Shown: piece by piece, positions 1 through 13,379 of the stretch
Position numbering within the stretch: the first letter of the stretch is position 1
Layout: every line of letters starts with the position of its first letter
Assembly (NCBI GenBank): GCA_961205875.1
Contig: OY540813.1
Coordinates: 9,519,001 to 9,583,000, forward strand
Direction of reading: 5' to 3'
DNA: 64,000 nucleotides
Source of the DNA: Sialis fuliginosa
Lineage: Eukaryota; Arthropoda; Insecta; Megaloptera; Sialidae
Translations under genes and position numbers: made by a program
The notes under the pieces: generated by a model
Told to the model about the DNA's origin: nothing
Databases searched by the model: none
Seen by the model: only the letters and a program-made list of their open reading frames with translations

Positions 1-1430
1 GATAAAATATTATTTTAATAAACATAGTTCGATATAAACAAATTAAACATATATGACCTTATAATGATCTCCGAAATAAATACAAGGAATTTGATTGAAA
101 CCTGTCAGAAATATAGAGGCTAATTGTAAATAACTATATGACCTCTTTGAGATAAAATTACCACGATGTTAAAATATTTAATATAAACAACTCACACATA
201 AACTGGCAGACCACAATCAGTAGAATAAATATTTGGAATAAAATAATTTGTTTACAATCACTCGCTTGGTAACATATTTTAATGATATTTAAAAATATGT
301 ATAACTGCATACATTTATGTATATAAAATATACATACACATGTGTATATACATATAACCTTTTTAATTCAATAATTACCTAACAATAAAGAGAATAGAAT
401 TTAAATATAACATTCCAATAATACCACTGCGTGGCTTTAATAATATATATTTTTAATATGAAATATTTCAGTGAAATTTGCTAGAAAAGTCTTATACGAT
501 ACTGTATGGTATTGTTGGACAATACTGATAAAAAATGTGCAAATTGCGTATCTTTCCAAAACCGCTGATTATAATGCTACCAAAATCAATAGGTCCTTAC
601 TGGGACAAATAAAAAAAATCAACTATGTATTTTTACAGAAGTTATCGTAAAAGAATGAAAATACTACAGACATACACGTTCAACCGGCATATGAAAACCG
701 CTTTTTTACGTTTTAAAAGTTATATAAATTGACCGCTTAATAAAATCAAAAAACCATTCTTGATCTTAAAATTATTTATTGTTCAATAAACCTCGATTTT
801 TTTTATTCTCATAAAAATTGAAATATTAAGGTTTGTAGTCAATACTTGTACTCAAACTAGATAAATATATATATATTTCCAATTGAACGTGTGTTTGTAC
901 TGACAAGTTACAAAGTATCTATGCATATACCTCAATGACGAAAAGAATAAACAGTATCGTTGGTTATATTCCACGGACATCAAAACCATTATCCGATGCG
1001 ATTCGAATACGAACTACAATATGTTTGCTCGTACAAATTGCAAATGAATAAAACATCCTCTTGGAAAAGGTATGCACTTTCAATATAAGAGAGAATCATA
1101 ATAAACTTGAAATGATGTCCGTAACGAATCCACTCAGCTGCAAACAACAAACTGTAAAATGCAAATGCTAGGAGAATCAAAAATACATGTGTATAAAAAA
1201 AATCACAGTTTCATTCAAAACTGAACAATATTTCACATCCGATCATAAAATCAGACATTAAATGACCAGAAAAAATCATAATCAAGCACAATTCTTCAAT
1301 CCTTGCACAATAGAAAAGCCGTACCCAGAGTCGGTACCAATATCTCATAATATTTTCTTTCACACCACTGAACATCAACACCGTGTCTACATACAAAGGT
1401 GTATTGAGTAGCCTACATGGTCCGCATGTA
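1..1430. other. A+T-rich non-coding stretch
   Basis: No recognisable gene, RNA or repeat terminus is seen. Two minus-strand open frames of about 60 codons (989-1180 and 1211-1396) have no recognisable domain and are the size expected by chance. Confidence 0.6.
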
Positions 1431-1637
1431 TAGGGTTTAATGTACGAATAAAAATGTATGGGGGGAATTTACATCACAAAGTTGGTATTTGTGACACCCA
1501 ATTGACACTGCATAAAGGAGGTCGCGTGAGGTCGTCTCTCAGGTTCATAAAGTATTAAAATAGATACTTCTTACATAGTATTCTCACCCCTAAGGTTTAC
1601 ATTGGACCACCCCAAGCATTCGGCGTACTAGTAGTCA

Positions 1638-1720
1638 ACTTACCCCGCCGCGCAGTACTCGTAAACATTCTGCTAGATAAACTTACTCGTATAAACCAGT
1701 GACCAAACATCAGTTTTATA
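1638..1720 (-). promoter_or_regulatory. Candidate promoter and short first exon (minus strand)
   Basis: On the minus strand a TATAAAA sequence (1720 down to 1714) is followed about 70 bases later by a G+C-rich stretch (GCGCGGCGGG) running into a perfect splice donor, GTAAGT (1643 down to 1638). The G+C-rich patch stands out in A+T-rich surroundings. Together these could be a TATA promoter with a short untranslated first exon. No coding frame supports it, and TATAAAA is cheap in such DNA, so this is a weak inference. Confidence 0.22.
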
Positions 1721-1730
1721 ACAGCATATA

Positions 1731-4140
1731 CCTGCATAACATTTATTGTATTATTTTATTAAGCAGATTTTATGGTAGATATAAAATATAATATAAATAA
1801 TTAAACCTGATTTAAATATGTACATTTATAATAATCTCGTATGTTGAACTACAAAAAAGTTTTTTTTTTTTAATAATAAAAATTTGCACCAGATTACTTT
1901 TCCAATTTATAACCTATAACAAAAAACTGATTAAAAGTTTATGAGCCAAAGCCTAAATAGATAACATTAATGGTCTCCTGATTTAAGTACCACTGGTACG
2001 TACTATTGCGTATTTATGTTCTCGTCTCACTGCCGACGAATCACCATATAAATTGTGCGTGTGTCTCCATCCCCCTTCGCAAAACACCAAACCCATGTGC
2101 AGTGGTAACATGAGCAGCTGTAAACTTCATTGTACCAAATAGATTTAGGTTTAGTGAAAGATTCCATACATACAGTACTACTTATAAATGATGTAGAATT
2201 GTTGAACCGTCAACTGACCGTTGTGATTTTTTTTTCGGCTGTCAAAAGGAGTCAAATTCAAGACGGTGATGTTTTTTGATGTGCGATGATACCGGTTACA
2301 TGTCGTTGCCGCAATAAATACAACAAAGATAGCAAATAAATGGTTTATTGTTGTGTGGAATTAGAGATATTTTGTGAAAACTGCCCTTGTGATGTAACCA
2401 AGTGTAACATTGATATGAATAATAGAATACAACTCTTAAATGTATTCTTTTATTTTAGACTATAGGAAAGTTACCCGTTTAAATACCCTTTATTATAAAA
2501 AAATACTTCATATATGAGAAAAAAGAATTCAGTTTAATTTTAGAATTTAGATAAAAATATTAAATATTTTGATTTTTCTACCAAAGGGGTATAAAATAAT
2601 AATTAAGAAAAATTTTCTGAAAAATTTGAAACATTCCAATTTGTACGATTCAAACAAAAATCTAAATATTTTTTTCATTTCGAAACTAAAATCAAAAATT
2701 TTAATACCGAGATTTTTTTTAACCAAATTTGCCGTTACTGAGGATGAAATAAACAAGATTTAACAAAGATAAATAAAAAAACTTTTATAGTTTCTCCACA
2801 TACACATATACTTACACACTCACACATAGGTCGTACTGGAACTGGGGTTATATTTCTTCAGTTATACCTTCGTGAGAATTTTTGTGTTTTCATAATTATA
2901 GTTATTGAATTGTAAATGCCGATTTGTGTGTACAGGTAGAGGAATCATTAGAGTTATTTTTGTTGTATTGTTATGCATATTTATTGAAATTTAACTTCAA
3001 TATATTATTAAATTATCTGCAGCACGCGATTTGTACCACAATAAACTATTTATATCGAAATTACTTTGAAAGAAATACATAATAACATATTTCAATCAAA
3101 AATACCACAGAGATCAAAAACCGCAGAGAAATAAAAAATCATAAGCCAGTTTTTGACCATAGTTTAATTGTAGTGTAATTATAGCGATGTAGATACGATT
3201 AATAAAATGATATGTTCATTAAATATTTCATTATAATAGACTATTTTCTTTTATTTATTAATAGTTTAATAATTAATTATTTTCATGTAAAGTAGGAAGA
3301 TGCAACTATAATTTTTTTTTTATCATATTATATGATCTTTAACTTATCTCAATGATTTCTTTATATAAAATTGAAAAAAATAAAAGAAAGATACTAACAT
3401 TTTATTTCACATAATAATATTTTTCAGTATAAAAAAAAAATGTTAAATAAAAATAATTGGATTATTTTAAATTATACATGTAATTATATTTATTTTTTAA
3501 ATATTTTACTGTCATCATTAATTTAATTGGTATAAGATTTCATTTTTCACGTACAGTAATTAATAAAAGGAAAACCCATGCGTCATTTTATAGGTGAAAA
3601 TACGGATATTAATTTAATTAATTCATTTTTATATACCAATATTTACCTTACATGTTTAAACAATTTACTTATCAATAAATATATCATTGTCACTTACAAA
3701 ATGTAGACTACACCTGGAGTCTGTGAAATATGTTTCTGAAATTCCAAATATTGACGTATAATGAATATGTTTATATAAAATATCTGCCAAGGGACTTTCT
3801 TATATAAAATATAAAATTATGATGAGACATAAATTATAGAAAATAATATCTAGAACATGACGTATCAAATTTTTACATATTTAATTAGAATTACCCACAC
3901 TGTTCACTCTGAGTATTACGTATAAGAAATGATGTATATGACACTCATGGCATATATTTCTTCTCTGCTATGAACCATTTGAAATGTAATAAAATTTTTT
4001 ACAAAATCTTTTTTTTTTTTAATTAATAGAACATAAATTATAGCTAATAATATTCCTGCAATTTTAACTTGGCCATTTTTCTGTAATTCACACTATTTCA
4101 AAAATAATTCGAAAAATTCAAAAATTGAAATTTGTAAACA
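1731..4140. other. A+T-rich non-coding stretch
   Basis: Nothing convincing is seen. Two opposed open frames of 64-69 codons at 2547-2763 overlap each other and consist mainly of Phe, Ile, Lys and Leu codons, which is what A+T-rich DNA gives by chance. A slightly G+C-richer patch at 2020-2110 has no recognisable content. Confidence 0.6.
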
Positions 4141-4149
4141 TCCGTTTCC

Positions 4150-4345
4150 GGTTGAAAGATAGTTTTCAAAAATAGGTGTTCTTCCCAGACAAAAATGAAT
4201 CTTAAATATATAATTTCAATCTTCCATGATTTGTCACACAGACATCATGCTGAAAATAGTCAGAATGGATTCAAGGAAGATCAAAATGGATAATTCCATC
4301 AAAATTCGGGATTCAAAAAAATCGGCTTTACAATACTTATACTAT
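4150..4345 (+). repeat. Interspersed repeat R3, copy 1
   Basis: Shares TTTTCAAAAATAGG and, further on, AGTCAGAATGGATTCAA followed by GAA with 5985-6190, in the same order and orientation and at similar spacing. The two copies are clearly diverged. The family is not recognised, and the ends are approximate. Confidence 0.5.
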
Positions 4346-5984
4346 ATGTAAACATATGCATAATGCATATAGTATAAGAAAGTAAAAAATGTCTGTATTT
4401 TTATGCTTACATTTCGTAATTATGTAATATGCAATGTATATAATAATATGTATGTATAGGTATATTCAGGTTTCTTCAAAACTCTTTCTTCAACCCATAG
4501 AAACCTTATAAGTTGTGTTATACCAAATTAGTATTCTTAATCCTTTTGCTACTTCAGTCTATTTGCACAAATTAACAGCTTGCACATACCATAATGAGCA
4601 CATAATTTTCAGTTCGTATTTTCTTAGCAATAACATTGATCAAAACTGAAATCTTTCTAGTAGGAAAAATACATAATCATTTCTCACAAGACAGTAAAAA
4701 GAGCAGACAAAATTTTTTATGAAGCATTTATTCTATTTCTATTTCACCGTAACATATTCCATACTTTATATCAAAATGCAGGAAGTGAAAAATACATCAC
4801 ATTATGTTTTCACGCTATTATTTATTACATCTGTCTCATGGATGCCAGGAGTATTTTCGCTCATTCATATTGAATATAATTTGATTTACAGATCTCTCAA
4901 ATGTAGGTTAAATGTATTAATATAAATCGTATTCTAATTTATCGATATCTTCATTCATGTTTATCATAAATATCTAGATGTGTTTATTTAAATATACCGT
5001 TTTCAAAACAAAATTGGAAAACTGGAATACTTATGGAGTTAACACTGTATATGTCTGTCTGTCTACCACTACTTCTAACTACTGAAATGTGAGATTTGCC
5101 AAAATTATAAAGTATAATTAAGTATTTTTTCGAACATAATTCAAAATTGGAATGTAGGCATAATGTAAAATATATTTTTTCAATATTTAAACTAATCTAA
5201 ATTGGTTCTTAACTTTGCTAAAGGTTTTTAATGTATGGCACTGGTCACTAATTAATAATTATTAGGTTCGACTCTTACTTAAGATATGTGTAATATGTTT
5301 TGTTGAAGCTGTATTTGGATTAAAGAAATACGTTTTGTTTATACATTAATTTCTTGCAAATTTTAAAATAGAAAACATTACCTAATATCATACATAAAAA
5401 AATTTGTTTACTATTTAAGATTCATTAATAATTTATAAAACTATTTATTATAAAATAAATATATTTAAAATATGTGTGGTTGAAGATATTTTTTTTCTTA
5501 TACTGTCATTTCCAGTAAAATAAAATCAATGCAGTTATTTTTTGTGGCGGATTACTAAGTGCTACAAATATTTTGATCATTTGACTCACATTGAATTCGT
5601 ATATATATAGTAACTTTTAATCTTTCACATGGCAATAACTTGATCACTCCGAAGGTTGTGGTTTTGTCTGGTCGATGTCTGTTTATCCAGTCTGATTTGG
5701 ACTTAGTATTGAGTCACTACAATACAGGTGAGCTTCTGTAAAACGAAATTTGATTAAACTATTCACTAATGATATTTAATATTTGTAGATACCTATAAAG
5801 TAACTCATAAACAGTGGTTATTATTTCCTTAAATTTTTTTCCAGTTGTAAAAGAACGTCAATAAATCAATTTTAGGGTGGGGGGTACAATTATATTGTTT
5901 ACATGGGGGATGTGGGTTTTATTCAAATGTTAAAAAACATTACATACAGGGGGGACAATGGATATTGTCTACATGGCGATACTT
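4346..5984. other. A+T-rich stretch between the two R3 copies
   Basis: Mostly plain A+T-rich DNA. A 68-codon frame at 4719-4925 shows no domain. A possible tRNA-derived SINE fragment lies at 5228-5290 and is listed separately. Confidence 0.55.
5228..5290 (+). repeat. Possible tRNA-derived SINE head fragment
   Basis: TGGCACTGG (5236-5244) resembles an RNA polymerase III A box, and GGTTCGACTCT (5265-5275) resembles a B box. The start-to-start spacing of about 29 bases is close to that in tRNA genes. No cloverleaf can be folded from the flanks, so this is not a tRNA gene. It could be a decayed SINE head or coincidence. Confidence 0.28.
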
Positions 5985-6190
5985 TAGATCGTTTTCAAAA
6001 ATAGGAGGTTTTCTTATCATACGAAAGTTAATCCTATTGATATCAAATTTTATTCTTCTATTTATTGTCGTTTTTGAGTTACAGTGCTTACAGACTGTCA
6101 GAAATCAATGCGAAAAAAGTCAGAATGGATTCAAAGAATGTTAAAATGTGTATTTTCATTAAAATACTTATAATACATGTGACCGTATAA
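5985..6190 (+). repeat. Interspersed repeat R3, copy 2
   Basis: Second copy of the repeat at 4150-4345, matched by TTTTCAAAAATAGG near its start and AGTCAGAATGGATTCAA near its end. The middle is diverged. Family unknown. Confidence 0.5.
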
Positions 6191-6675
6191 AAAAGTAAAA
6201 ATGTATACATATTTGATTATATTGGGTATATATAAGTGATTACTTTTTATTATAATATGAATTCTTAATTCGATTACACCGTGACGATAAAATCATGTTA
6301 AAATATTCCTAACCATCTATAAATCACCTGTTCATAATTGACATGGCAATATCGATAGTTCGTATATGCGAAGTTCTACTGTAATGTAAACATCAACCAC
6401 TGCAGTACAGGTTACTGACATAACTCTGGATGCTCGTCGCTAGCAAGTACAATATTCATAACATGAATCATATCCGCTGATGAAATCACCTCCAACTTTG
6501 CGGTTTAGTTTTCACAATTAGTTTGCTTGTACATCTCATTATTTATTTTGTGTATTGACATATTTTCGCGTAACAGTGTACGTATAATATATTATATAGT
6601 ATACATGTGATGTGTACTTATCCAACCGTCTGATTTTCTAATAATTATATACATATGTATTTACATATACATATA

Positions 6676-6871
6676 CCTGAAAACAAATTTTAGATCTAAG
6701 GTGATCAAATCAGATCTTGATAGATCTGCATTTTCAGACAAATTTATATTTTTCCACTCGTTTTTGATCTGAAGATCGTTTGCAGGTCTCCACAGATCAA
6801 AAACCAATGAAAAAATATAATTTCTATCAAGATCTGATTTGATCACTTTAGATCTAAAAATGTTTCCCGGG
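6676..6871. mobile_element. Hairpin MITE, GATC-rich, TA target duplication
   Basis: A 196-bp near-palindrome. The arms (about 6689-6770 and 6790-6862) pair over most of their length, for example TTTAGATCTAAGGTGATCAA against TTGATCACTTTAGATCTAAA. The termini are CCTGAAAACA and, inverted, CCCGGGAAACA, each next to TA, as expected of a Tc1/mariner-type miniature element. The arms contain many GATC and AGATCT sites. No coding capacity. Confidence 0.7.
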
Positions 6872-9800
6872 TATTTTTTTCTCAAACAGCCTTATTCATG
6901 AAAAATTTGTCAATTTTTAGTCGATCCTCGCGCACTAGTATCCCGTACTGTATAGTTTTCACATCGTTCAAAAATGTAAAATGACCCTAGTACTAAATAA
7001 GACATGTTTAAATTTTAACGATGGAATTATAATAAATAAATAAATAAATAAATAAATAATAGGTATATATTGTGTCCATTTAACGAAATACAGTCATACA
7101 TTTGAACCAAAACTTTGATCCCCGCAAACTGTACTTTGATGTAGATACATATATCAATATTTCATTTAAACTAAAATAGTCGTTTGAAATTGCGTGAAAT
7201 TGCCCATATTCAACTGTTTGCTATTGAATACCTCTTAATTGATGTTACAGGGGGTTGTAGAATATGATTCTATTGATCGCAAAGCTACAGTATTAAAAAA
7301 ACTGAAAATAATTTATGAAAAAAATGTTTCGTTAATTAAATCAACTAAATAAACAAATCAATTAAAAATATAAACAGTTATTTTAAAAACAATGTATACA
7401 TAGTAAGAAGTATAAATTTATATTCTTTCAATAATGATTCCAGGAAAAAATGTAATTAGGAACTTATGTTCGTATATACAACATGTAATTGTTTACAATT
7501 AATTTCTTTACAACTATATGACAAATGCGCATTTATATGTACATAAAAATATTATATATAATTTACAATTTACAATATTAACATTTAATTGTACCGACCT
7601 AAATAATAAGGATTTTATAACATTTCCTAGAAGTGTTCGTTTCCACTTATAAAAAAAACTGCATACGTTTTTAATTTCCGTAATTGTTTCAGAATTTTCT
7701 CTCAACCGTGAAAAATAATTCCTATGAGTCATTTATAGATAGAAAAGTGGATCCCAGTGTGTAAATATATGTAAAATATATTTTCCCGTTCTCATTGTTT
7801 CTCAGAATCGTTAATTACAAAACAATAATGTTAATTTTAAATATAACACACAGTAACATACCCTGCTTTATAATAGTTTGATAAATATACAAGATAAATA
7901 ATGTAAACAATGTCATGTAAATATAAACAAATTACCTGACATTTTTATCTAAAATTATCCGTGTAAATTTTTATCATAAATAAAATCTCATCAAAAGTTC
8001 TATACCAATTTTTGTGTCGTTTCATTTTTATGTGAAACAGTATTACTAAATATAAGTTTTATTTCCCAGAATGTTTCATTTCAAATATTCTAAATCAAAA
8101 TAAAAAAATAGCTATAATTTACTGTAATGATTCACAATACAATAAATGGTTATAGGACGTATATTATTAGGGTTTTGTAGGTACCCATTTACTTAAAAAG
8201 ATGAAGGAATGAAATTAATACTTATATATATTACATAATTATGTTATAGTACCTATTTTCTTAATTTCTACAAAGTTTGAAATGATATAGTCGGCCATAG
8301 TATTTGTCGTATTATAAAAACCTCCTACCATGAATTTTATTTTCAGATTTTTTTAAATCCAGAATAGTTTCAAGCCCTTCGCTAGTGCTAGAAAAATATA
8401 ATCATGCTCTACTGTTTGAGACCTACATTTTAATACCTCATGATCCTAAGTATCAAAATAAATGTTTAACTAACTGTCATATTATTAACAGAACCAAGCA
8501 TAATATATTTAATTAAATAGATTTTCAATTTTCTGCGCAATGTTTTTACAACGCATATTATATACATTTTTCATTGACAGCCTAAATATTGATTTAAATC
8601 ACGTTTGTAATATACAAAATTTTGGTTAAAGGAGCATAAAAGTGGTTGATAATATCAGGCATTACCCTTCTCCCTTTCCTGTTTTTCCTAATAATCGTAT
8701 TAACTATATTTAAAATGATATAAACCGTACTACAATATCAAACTTTTTAGGACCACTATTACAGTAAAACCCAGAATCTAGTACAAAAATCCCGAAACAA
8801 AATAATCGGAAAGAAAACAAAATAATAATAGAATATAATAATTCCGACAACATTTACAGTTTTTATTTGATTTCAGAAACAATGCTGATCGTACCGTATG
8901 ATTATAAAAATTAGAATGCATGATTATTTTCTATAGACATCTTTGTGTTCCTAAATAATGTACGCGTATAATAATAATATAGGTAATATCATAATCTCAC
9001 GCAACATTGTAATTTAATTGCTTTCACACATTTGATATGGACAAAGACATTATTCAAACATACAAATGTTCATTTCCTATAATGCGCCTTAAAATTCAAA
9101 TATAATATAATTATGAAAGCAGAGCCGTATCTATCAAATTTAACACTATTATTACGCTACTGAAATTGTATTAACATATTATATCAACTGACTAACCTCC
9201 CCATTACAAGATTTCAAATACGGTAACCCAACAAGAATATAACACTTCAATGCCTTGAAAAAATATAGTTATAGATCCACTTCTGACTATTTTTAGTACC
9301 GAAATAAAAAAAATAACATTATGTTTATCAACAGAACCGTTTGACCTAGAAAACTGAAATTTGACATAATTATAGTTATAGTAAATGATGATCAAAATAT
9401 TTTTTTTTGATTTTGATTTTGTTATTATTAAAATCTTCGATTAGTAAATTTTCAAAAAAAAACGTTGTCCCCTGACGCATAGTGAGACAAATCTGAAAAA
9501 AATGGGGTTACTTATAATGATGTTGAGATCAAAAGAAAATTATCGACATGCAACTATTTGAACCGAGTAATTGATTTACAATAATTGTAATGTTTGTATA
9601 GTTTGTACAGTGAAATGCATAAGTGGTCGTCCAGTTTTCATTGAAATTCGCTTAAAACAAACTTAGTAGGCGTCTCCCATTTAATTATTATAATATTTAA
9701 TTAAAAATTGTATAAGTAAATTTTGTGGCAATAAATATTTGATATTCCGAATTTAAGTATTTAAATATATGTTAAACTTGATATAAAATTAATTAATGAA

Positions 9801-10049
9801 ATGGGCGTATTTATTTGTGTTTTAACCTAACCGATGATGTTTGCCTTAATATTTGCAATCTGTTGTAAGCGATTCTGACCTTTACGATGGCAGACGACTT
9901 CTGAAGCCTATAATCCATACTAGTTTCATTACTGATGTTCACAAGTGTAAATCTTATTAACATTTTACGGGACACTAATATGCGAGGCTCACTTTGCACT
10001 TAAAATTTGTTATAATGCCTATTATATTCCTTATTAGTCCTTATATTAA
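6872..10049. other. A+T-rich non-coding stretch with a microsatellite
   Basis: Contains an (AAAT)n run at about 7029-7061. No gene or clear element is seen. Open frames at 7514-7732, 9204-9395 and 9811-9999 have no recognisable domain. Confidence 0.6.
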
Positions 10050-10806
10050 AAAAAAACAAAATTATGAATTTTCAAACGGAATATTGTTTATATTTTCTAA
10101 AATAAAAAAGTTTTTATTTTTAATGCTACCTAATCTTTAAAAACAAATAGTGCTATCAGTTACGTTGCTATGGCATTCATCTTTATTTTTTTAATTGACA
10201 ACATATTTTTTTATTGATTCTATGAATAGATCTTATTTTTTCCATACACTGTAAAATTTTAATGAGATTGCAAACGAAAAATTTTGAAAAAAATTAACTT
10301 TTAGATATAATCTCAGATCACATTAACTACAACATAACAAAGTAAGATTTGAAAAATGACTGAAACTTGTAAAGCATCAAAAAAAATCTAACGAGCAAAT
10401 AAATTAATTTATGTGGTCATTAAATAGATAGATTTTTGATGCATTGTAACGTGCTATTAAAATTGGTTTTAAATTATTTTATTTGGTCGTTAGATTCTAT
10501 TTGATATATTTTATCTACAAGTGTCAGTCATTTTTCAAGGCTTACTTGGTTATGTTGTAGCTAATGTGATCTGAGATTACAAAAGTTAATTTTTCTCGAA
10601 ATTTTTCGTTTGCAATCTCATTAAAATTTTACAGAATTGAATGTAAAGAAATTAGATCTATTAATAAAACCAATAAAAAAGATGTTGTAATTTAAAAAAT
10701 ATAGCTGGATGCCATAGCAACGTAATAGGAAATAATTTCTCTAAAAACTTTTACAAAAACATATTTTTTAAATAATGAATGTTCCATATTTTTTATTCAG
10801 CCTGTA
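10050..10806. mobile_element. Long inverted-repeat (foldback) element
   Basis: Two long arms, about 10160-10385 and 10490-10720, are inverted copies. For example TACGTTGCTATGGCAT (left) recurs inverted as ATGCCATAGCAACGTA (right), and the pairing runs through AAAATTTTAATGAGATTGCA to the short A+T-rich loop near 10400-10490. The right end reads TTCAGCCTG next to TA, a Tc1/mariner-like end (inverted CAGGCTGAA). The left terminus is degraded and its coordinate is approximate. No transposase frame. Confidence 0.6.
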
Positions 10807-11604
10807 TAATTGAATATTGAAATGAGCCTCTATATCATATATTTCTAAAAATTACACAACAAATCATCCATAAATGTATACACGTTGTGATATGTAGCTA
10901 CATATATTTACTATTAATATTTTTTTAAATAATTATATCACATTTCATTATTTTACTGCTACTTAAAAAATATTTTTTATATTACACAACAAATATTAGA
11001 CTACCAAAATATAGCCCATAAAAATATTAACATTATATCTATGACGTAATATGTCAAAATGTTTACAAAACTATAAAAACGCCTGTAACATGAGATTTAG
11101 CGCGCACCTTCCCATAATAACTAGGAGAATTTGAAACTAATTAAAAGAAAAAAAATACAGTCTCCGTTCCAACCTTCAAATGACTTAGAGCAGCAGATTT
11201 ATAACCTATATTTAGTGATAAACAAGTCGGTCATTTTGAAATCTGCACCAAACTATTTTAAAGACCGATTCGGTCTCTAGAGATTTATATCTGTTTAATA
11301 ATCAGAAGCGATAACCGCGGAGCTGCTAGACGGTGGAATTCTTTGAATTATTCGTTTTTTAGTCACACATCAAATAATCGTTTTATTTGCGGAAGATTGT
11401 TCTCGTGTTTGTTGAAGTTCTTTAGTTAGTTTCGTATGGGACATATAAGGTAGTATTGTACCAATGAAGTGTTCCAATGGAGAAAGGCGGAGTGTCTGGA
11501 TTGAATATTGGGTATATTTTCCCAATGACGGATTTTATCATATGATTTTTGTGATTTAAAATTCAATTTTATTTTAAATTTGTATGTATGTGAATATACC
11601 AATA
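10807..11604. other. A+T-rich non-coding stretch
   Basis: No gene seen. A short direct repeat, ATTACACAACAAAT, occurs at about 10851 and 10981. A mildly G+C-richer patch lies at 11260-11340. Confidence 0.55.
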
Positions 11605-11850
11605 TAATTATGTCTTTATTTTGACTTCGAGGTTTTAGGTCATTATATATCAATAAAATATATTATATGTGTTATAACATTATTTAATTAATGTTAAAAG
11701 TTTTTAAATGTGTTTTATAGATACCGATAAAGTCTGATTGATACATAACGAAACGTCTATAATAATAAATAATGTTATATCACATATAACGATTTTATTG
11801 ACATATAATGACCTAAAATCTCGAAGTCAAAATAAATATCATAAAAATGG
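11605..11850. repeat. Inverted repeat, about 85-bp arms
   Basis: TTATTTTGACTTCGAG with GGTTTTAGGTCATTATAT on the left is matched inverted by ATATAATGACCTAAAATC and TCGAAGTCAAAATAA on the right, with a loop of about 70 bases (about 11690-11758). Probably a MITE or foldback remnant. The termini and target duplication could not be fixed. Confidence 0.55.
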
Positions 11851-11909
11851 TCATTTTCTTAAATTCTACATATAATTATGTATAGGTACCAATAAAAATC
11901 TGCCCGTTT

Positions 11910-12030
11910 GAACTGTATTAGCTCAGTATTAGTTAACTTTTAAGCATTGTTTTAGTTAATTATTACGAATATAATTTGATGTATCTATGTATTTGTACAA
12001 TGAGTCGTGGGTTCGACCCTTGAGGTCCAC
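11910..12030 (+). repeat. Possible tRNA-derived SINE fragment
   Basis: TAGCTCAGTATTAG (11919-11932) resembles an A box and GGTTCGACCCT (12010-12020) is a very good B box. The spacing of about 90 bases is long for a tRNA and would need an internal insertion. No cloverleaf is evident. SINE remnant or chance. Confidence 0.35.
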
Positions 12031-12199
12031 ACAACCAGCTTCCCAACATGATATGACTATAAATACTTGAATACTGATTATTTATTGTTTCCATATAGTT
12101 TATGTAAATATTTTGTTAAATATGTACATATATACAAAATTTTAAAGGAAATTGTCAGAAATAATACTCACCTTTATATTATGAATATTAGTTTTCTAT

Positions 12200-12460
12200 T
12201 ATTCCTAATGTCAATTATATAATACATATTTTTAGAATAACTAATCTGACAATTTGAATTTAATTGCGTTTGTTTCCAAGGCAACATGAATTAGTAAACT
12301 TCGAGGGTAGTTTTCACCCCATAAATAAATATTTATGCTAAGTTTGAAGTAAATCCAACCGAAAAAATATTTTTACCCACACAAACTTTTTCACCCCTTT
12401 TTACCCCCGTAGGGGTTGGATTTCGAAAAATCCTTTCTTTCAGATCATATTTACGTCAAG
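12200..12460 (-). repeat. Interspersed repeat R4, inverted copy
   Basis: Read on the minus strand, the stretch around 12236-12320 matches 56700-56860 (GAATAACTAAT, GTTTCCA..GCAACATGAATTAGT, GTTTTCACCCC in inverted order). The copy then continues into TTTCACCCCTTTTTACCCCC, which may be the same element or a neighbour. Not assigned to a named family. Confidence 0.5.
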
Positions 12461-13115
12461 ATGCTTCAATTGGTACTCCAACGAAGTCAATAGCTTTTTT
12501 TTTATTTGCGAGATTGAAACATGAAAATATGTTGAAATTATTTGATTTTGATTTTCGGACCGATTACAATAACTTCCTGTTAGAAAGTTAGCAAGTTTAT
12601 CAATAAATGCATTTCTTATGAGCTTGCAATAAAAATTCTACATAATAACTAAATCAGTCTAAAATCTAAACTGAAAAAATGTTCATTTTTTTTATAAAAA
12701 AGTTATTCAATACTCAAACCGGAAGAAATAAATTCAAAAAAAATAATGCAGTGACCACATCACAGTTTTTATAATGCGATCAAATACACGTTCCTAGTTG
12801 ATGATAAAACTAGCCTTGGATAATAAAACGAGAATAAATTTACACATATTACTAATGCAAAAAGTATTATTATTGTTATCATCGTTTTTTGTATGTTTAC
12901 AAGAGAATATAAGAGACAATGTAAATGTAAATAGATACATGTATTGTGATCATGATGAAAAGTAATTAGACTTTTTCTTTGAATCACGAATATTTACACA
13001 TTTTTACAATTTTCAAAGAAATTATGGTGATATATTAAAAATTAAAATGTATCTACTATTTACTGATTCAAAAAATATAAATAATATATATGTATTTATG
13101 TATAATATGTATATA
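12461..13115. other. A+T-rich non-coding stretch
   Basis: Nothing recognisable is seen. A 72-codon minus-strand frame at 12769-12987 shows no domain. Confidence 0.55.
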
Positions 13116-13379
13116 AGGTACTGGCATCAGTTATGGCCGCTATAAGAGCAAGGTTTACTGTTTTTGTGATTGACGGGCTTCTTTTTGTAATTCTCATGAA
13201 CTCATCTTAAAAACAAGTAACTCTTTATTTAATCAATTTAATTATCAAAGTCCGCAAATACAGTTTTTTTTTAATTATAGCCTTTTATTTTACAAGTCTT
13301 GAGGCTTCCGCGGTGATCTTGATATGGATCTTGGCTTTTGGGTGTACACCGCGTCGGTCTGGTCGTGTTATCGGCCAAC

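Noticed and set aside
2547-2763. Opposed 64-69 codon frames
   Set aside because: They overlap on both strands, have A+T-driven composition and no domain.
11910-12030. tRNA gene
   Set aside because: A- and B-box-like words are present but too far apart, and no acceptor or anticodon stem can be formed.
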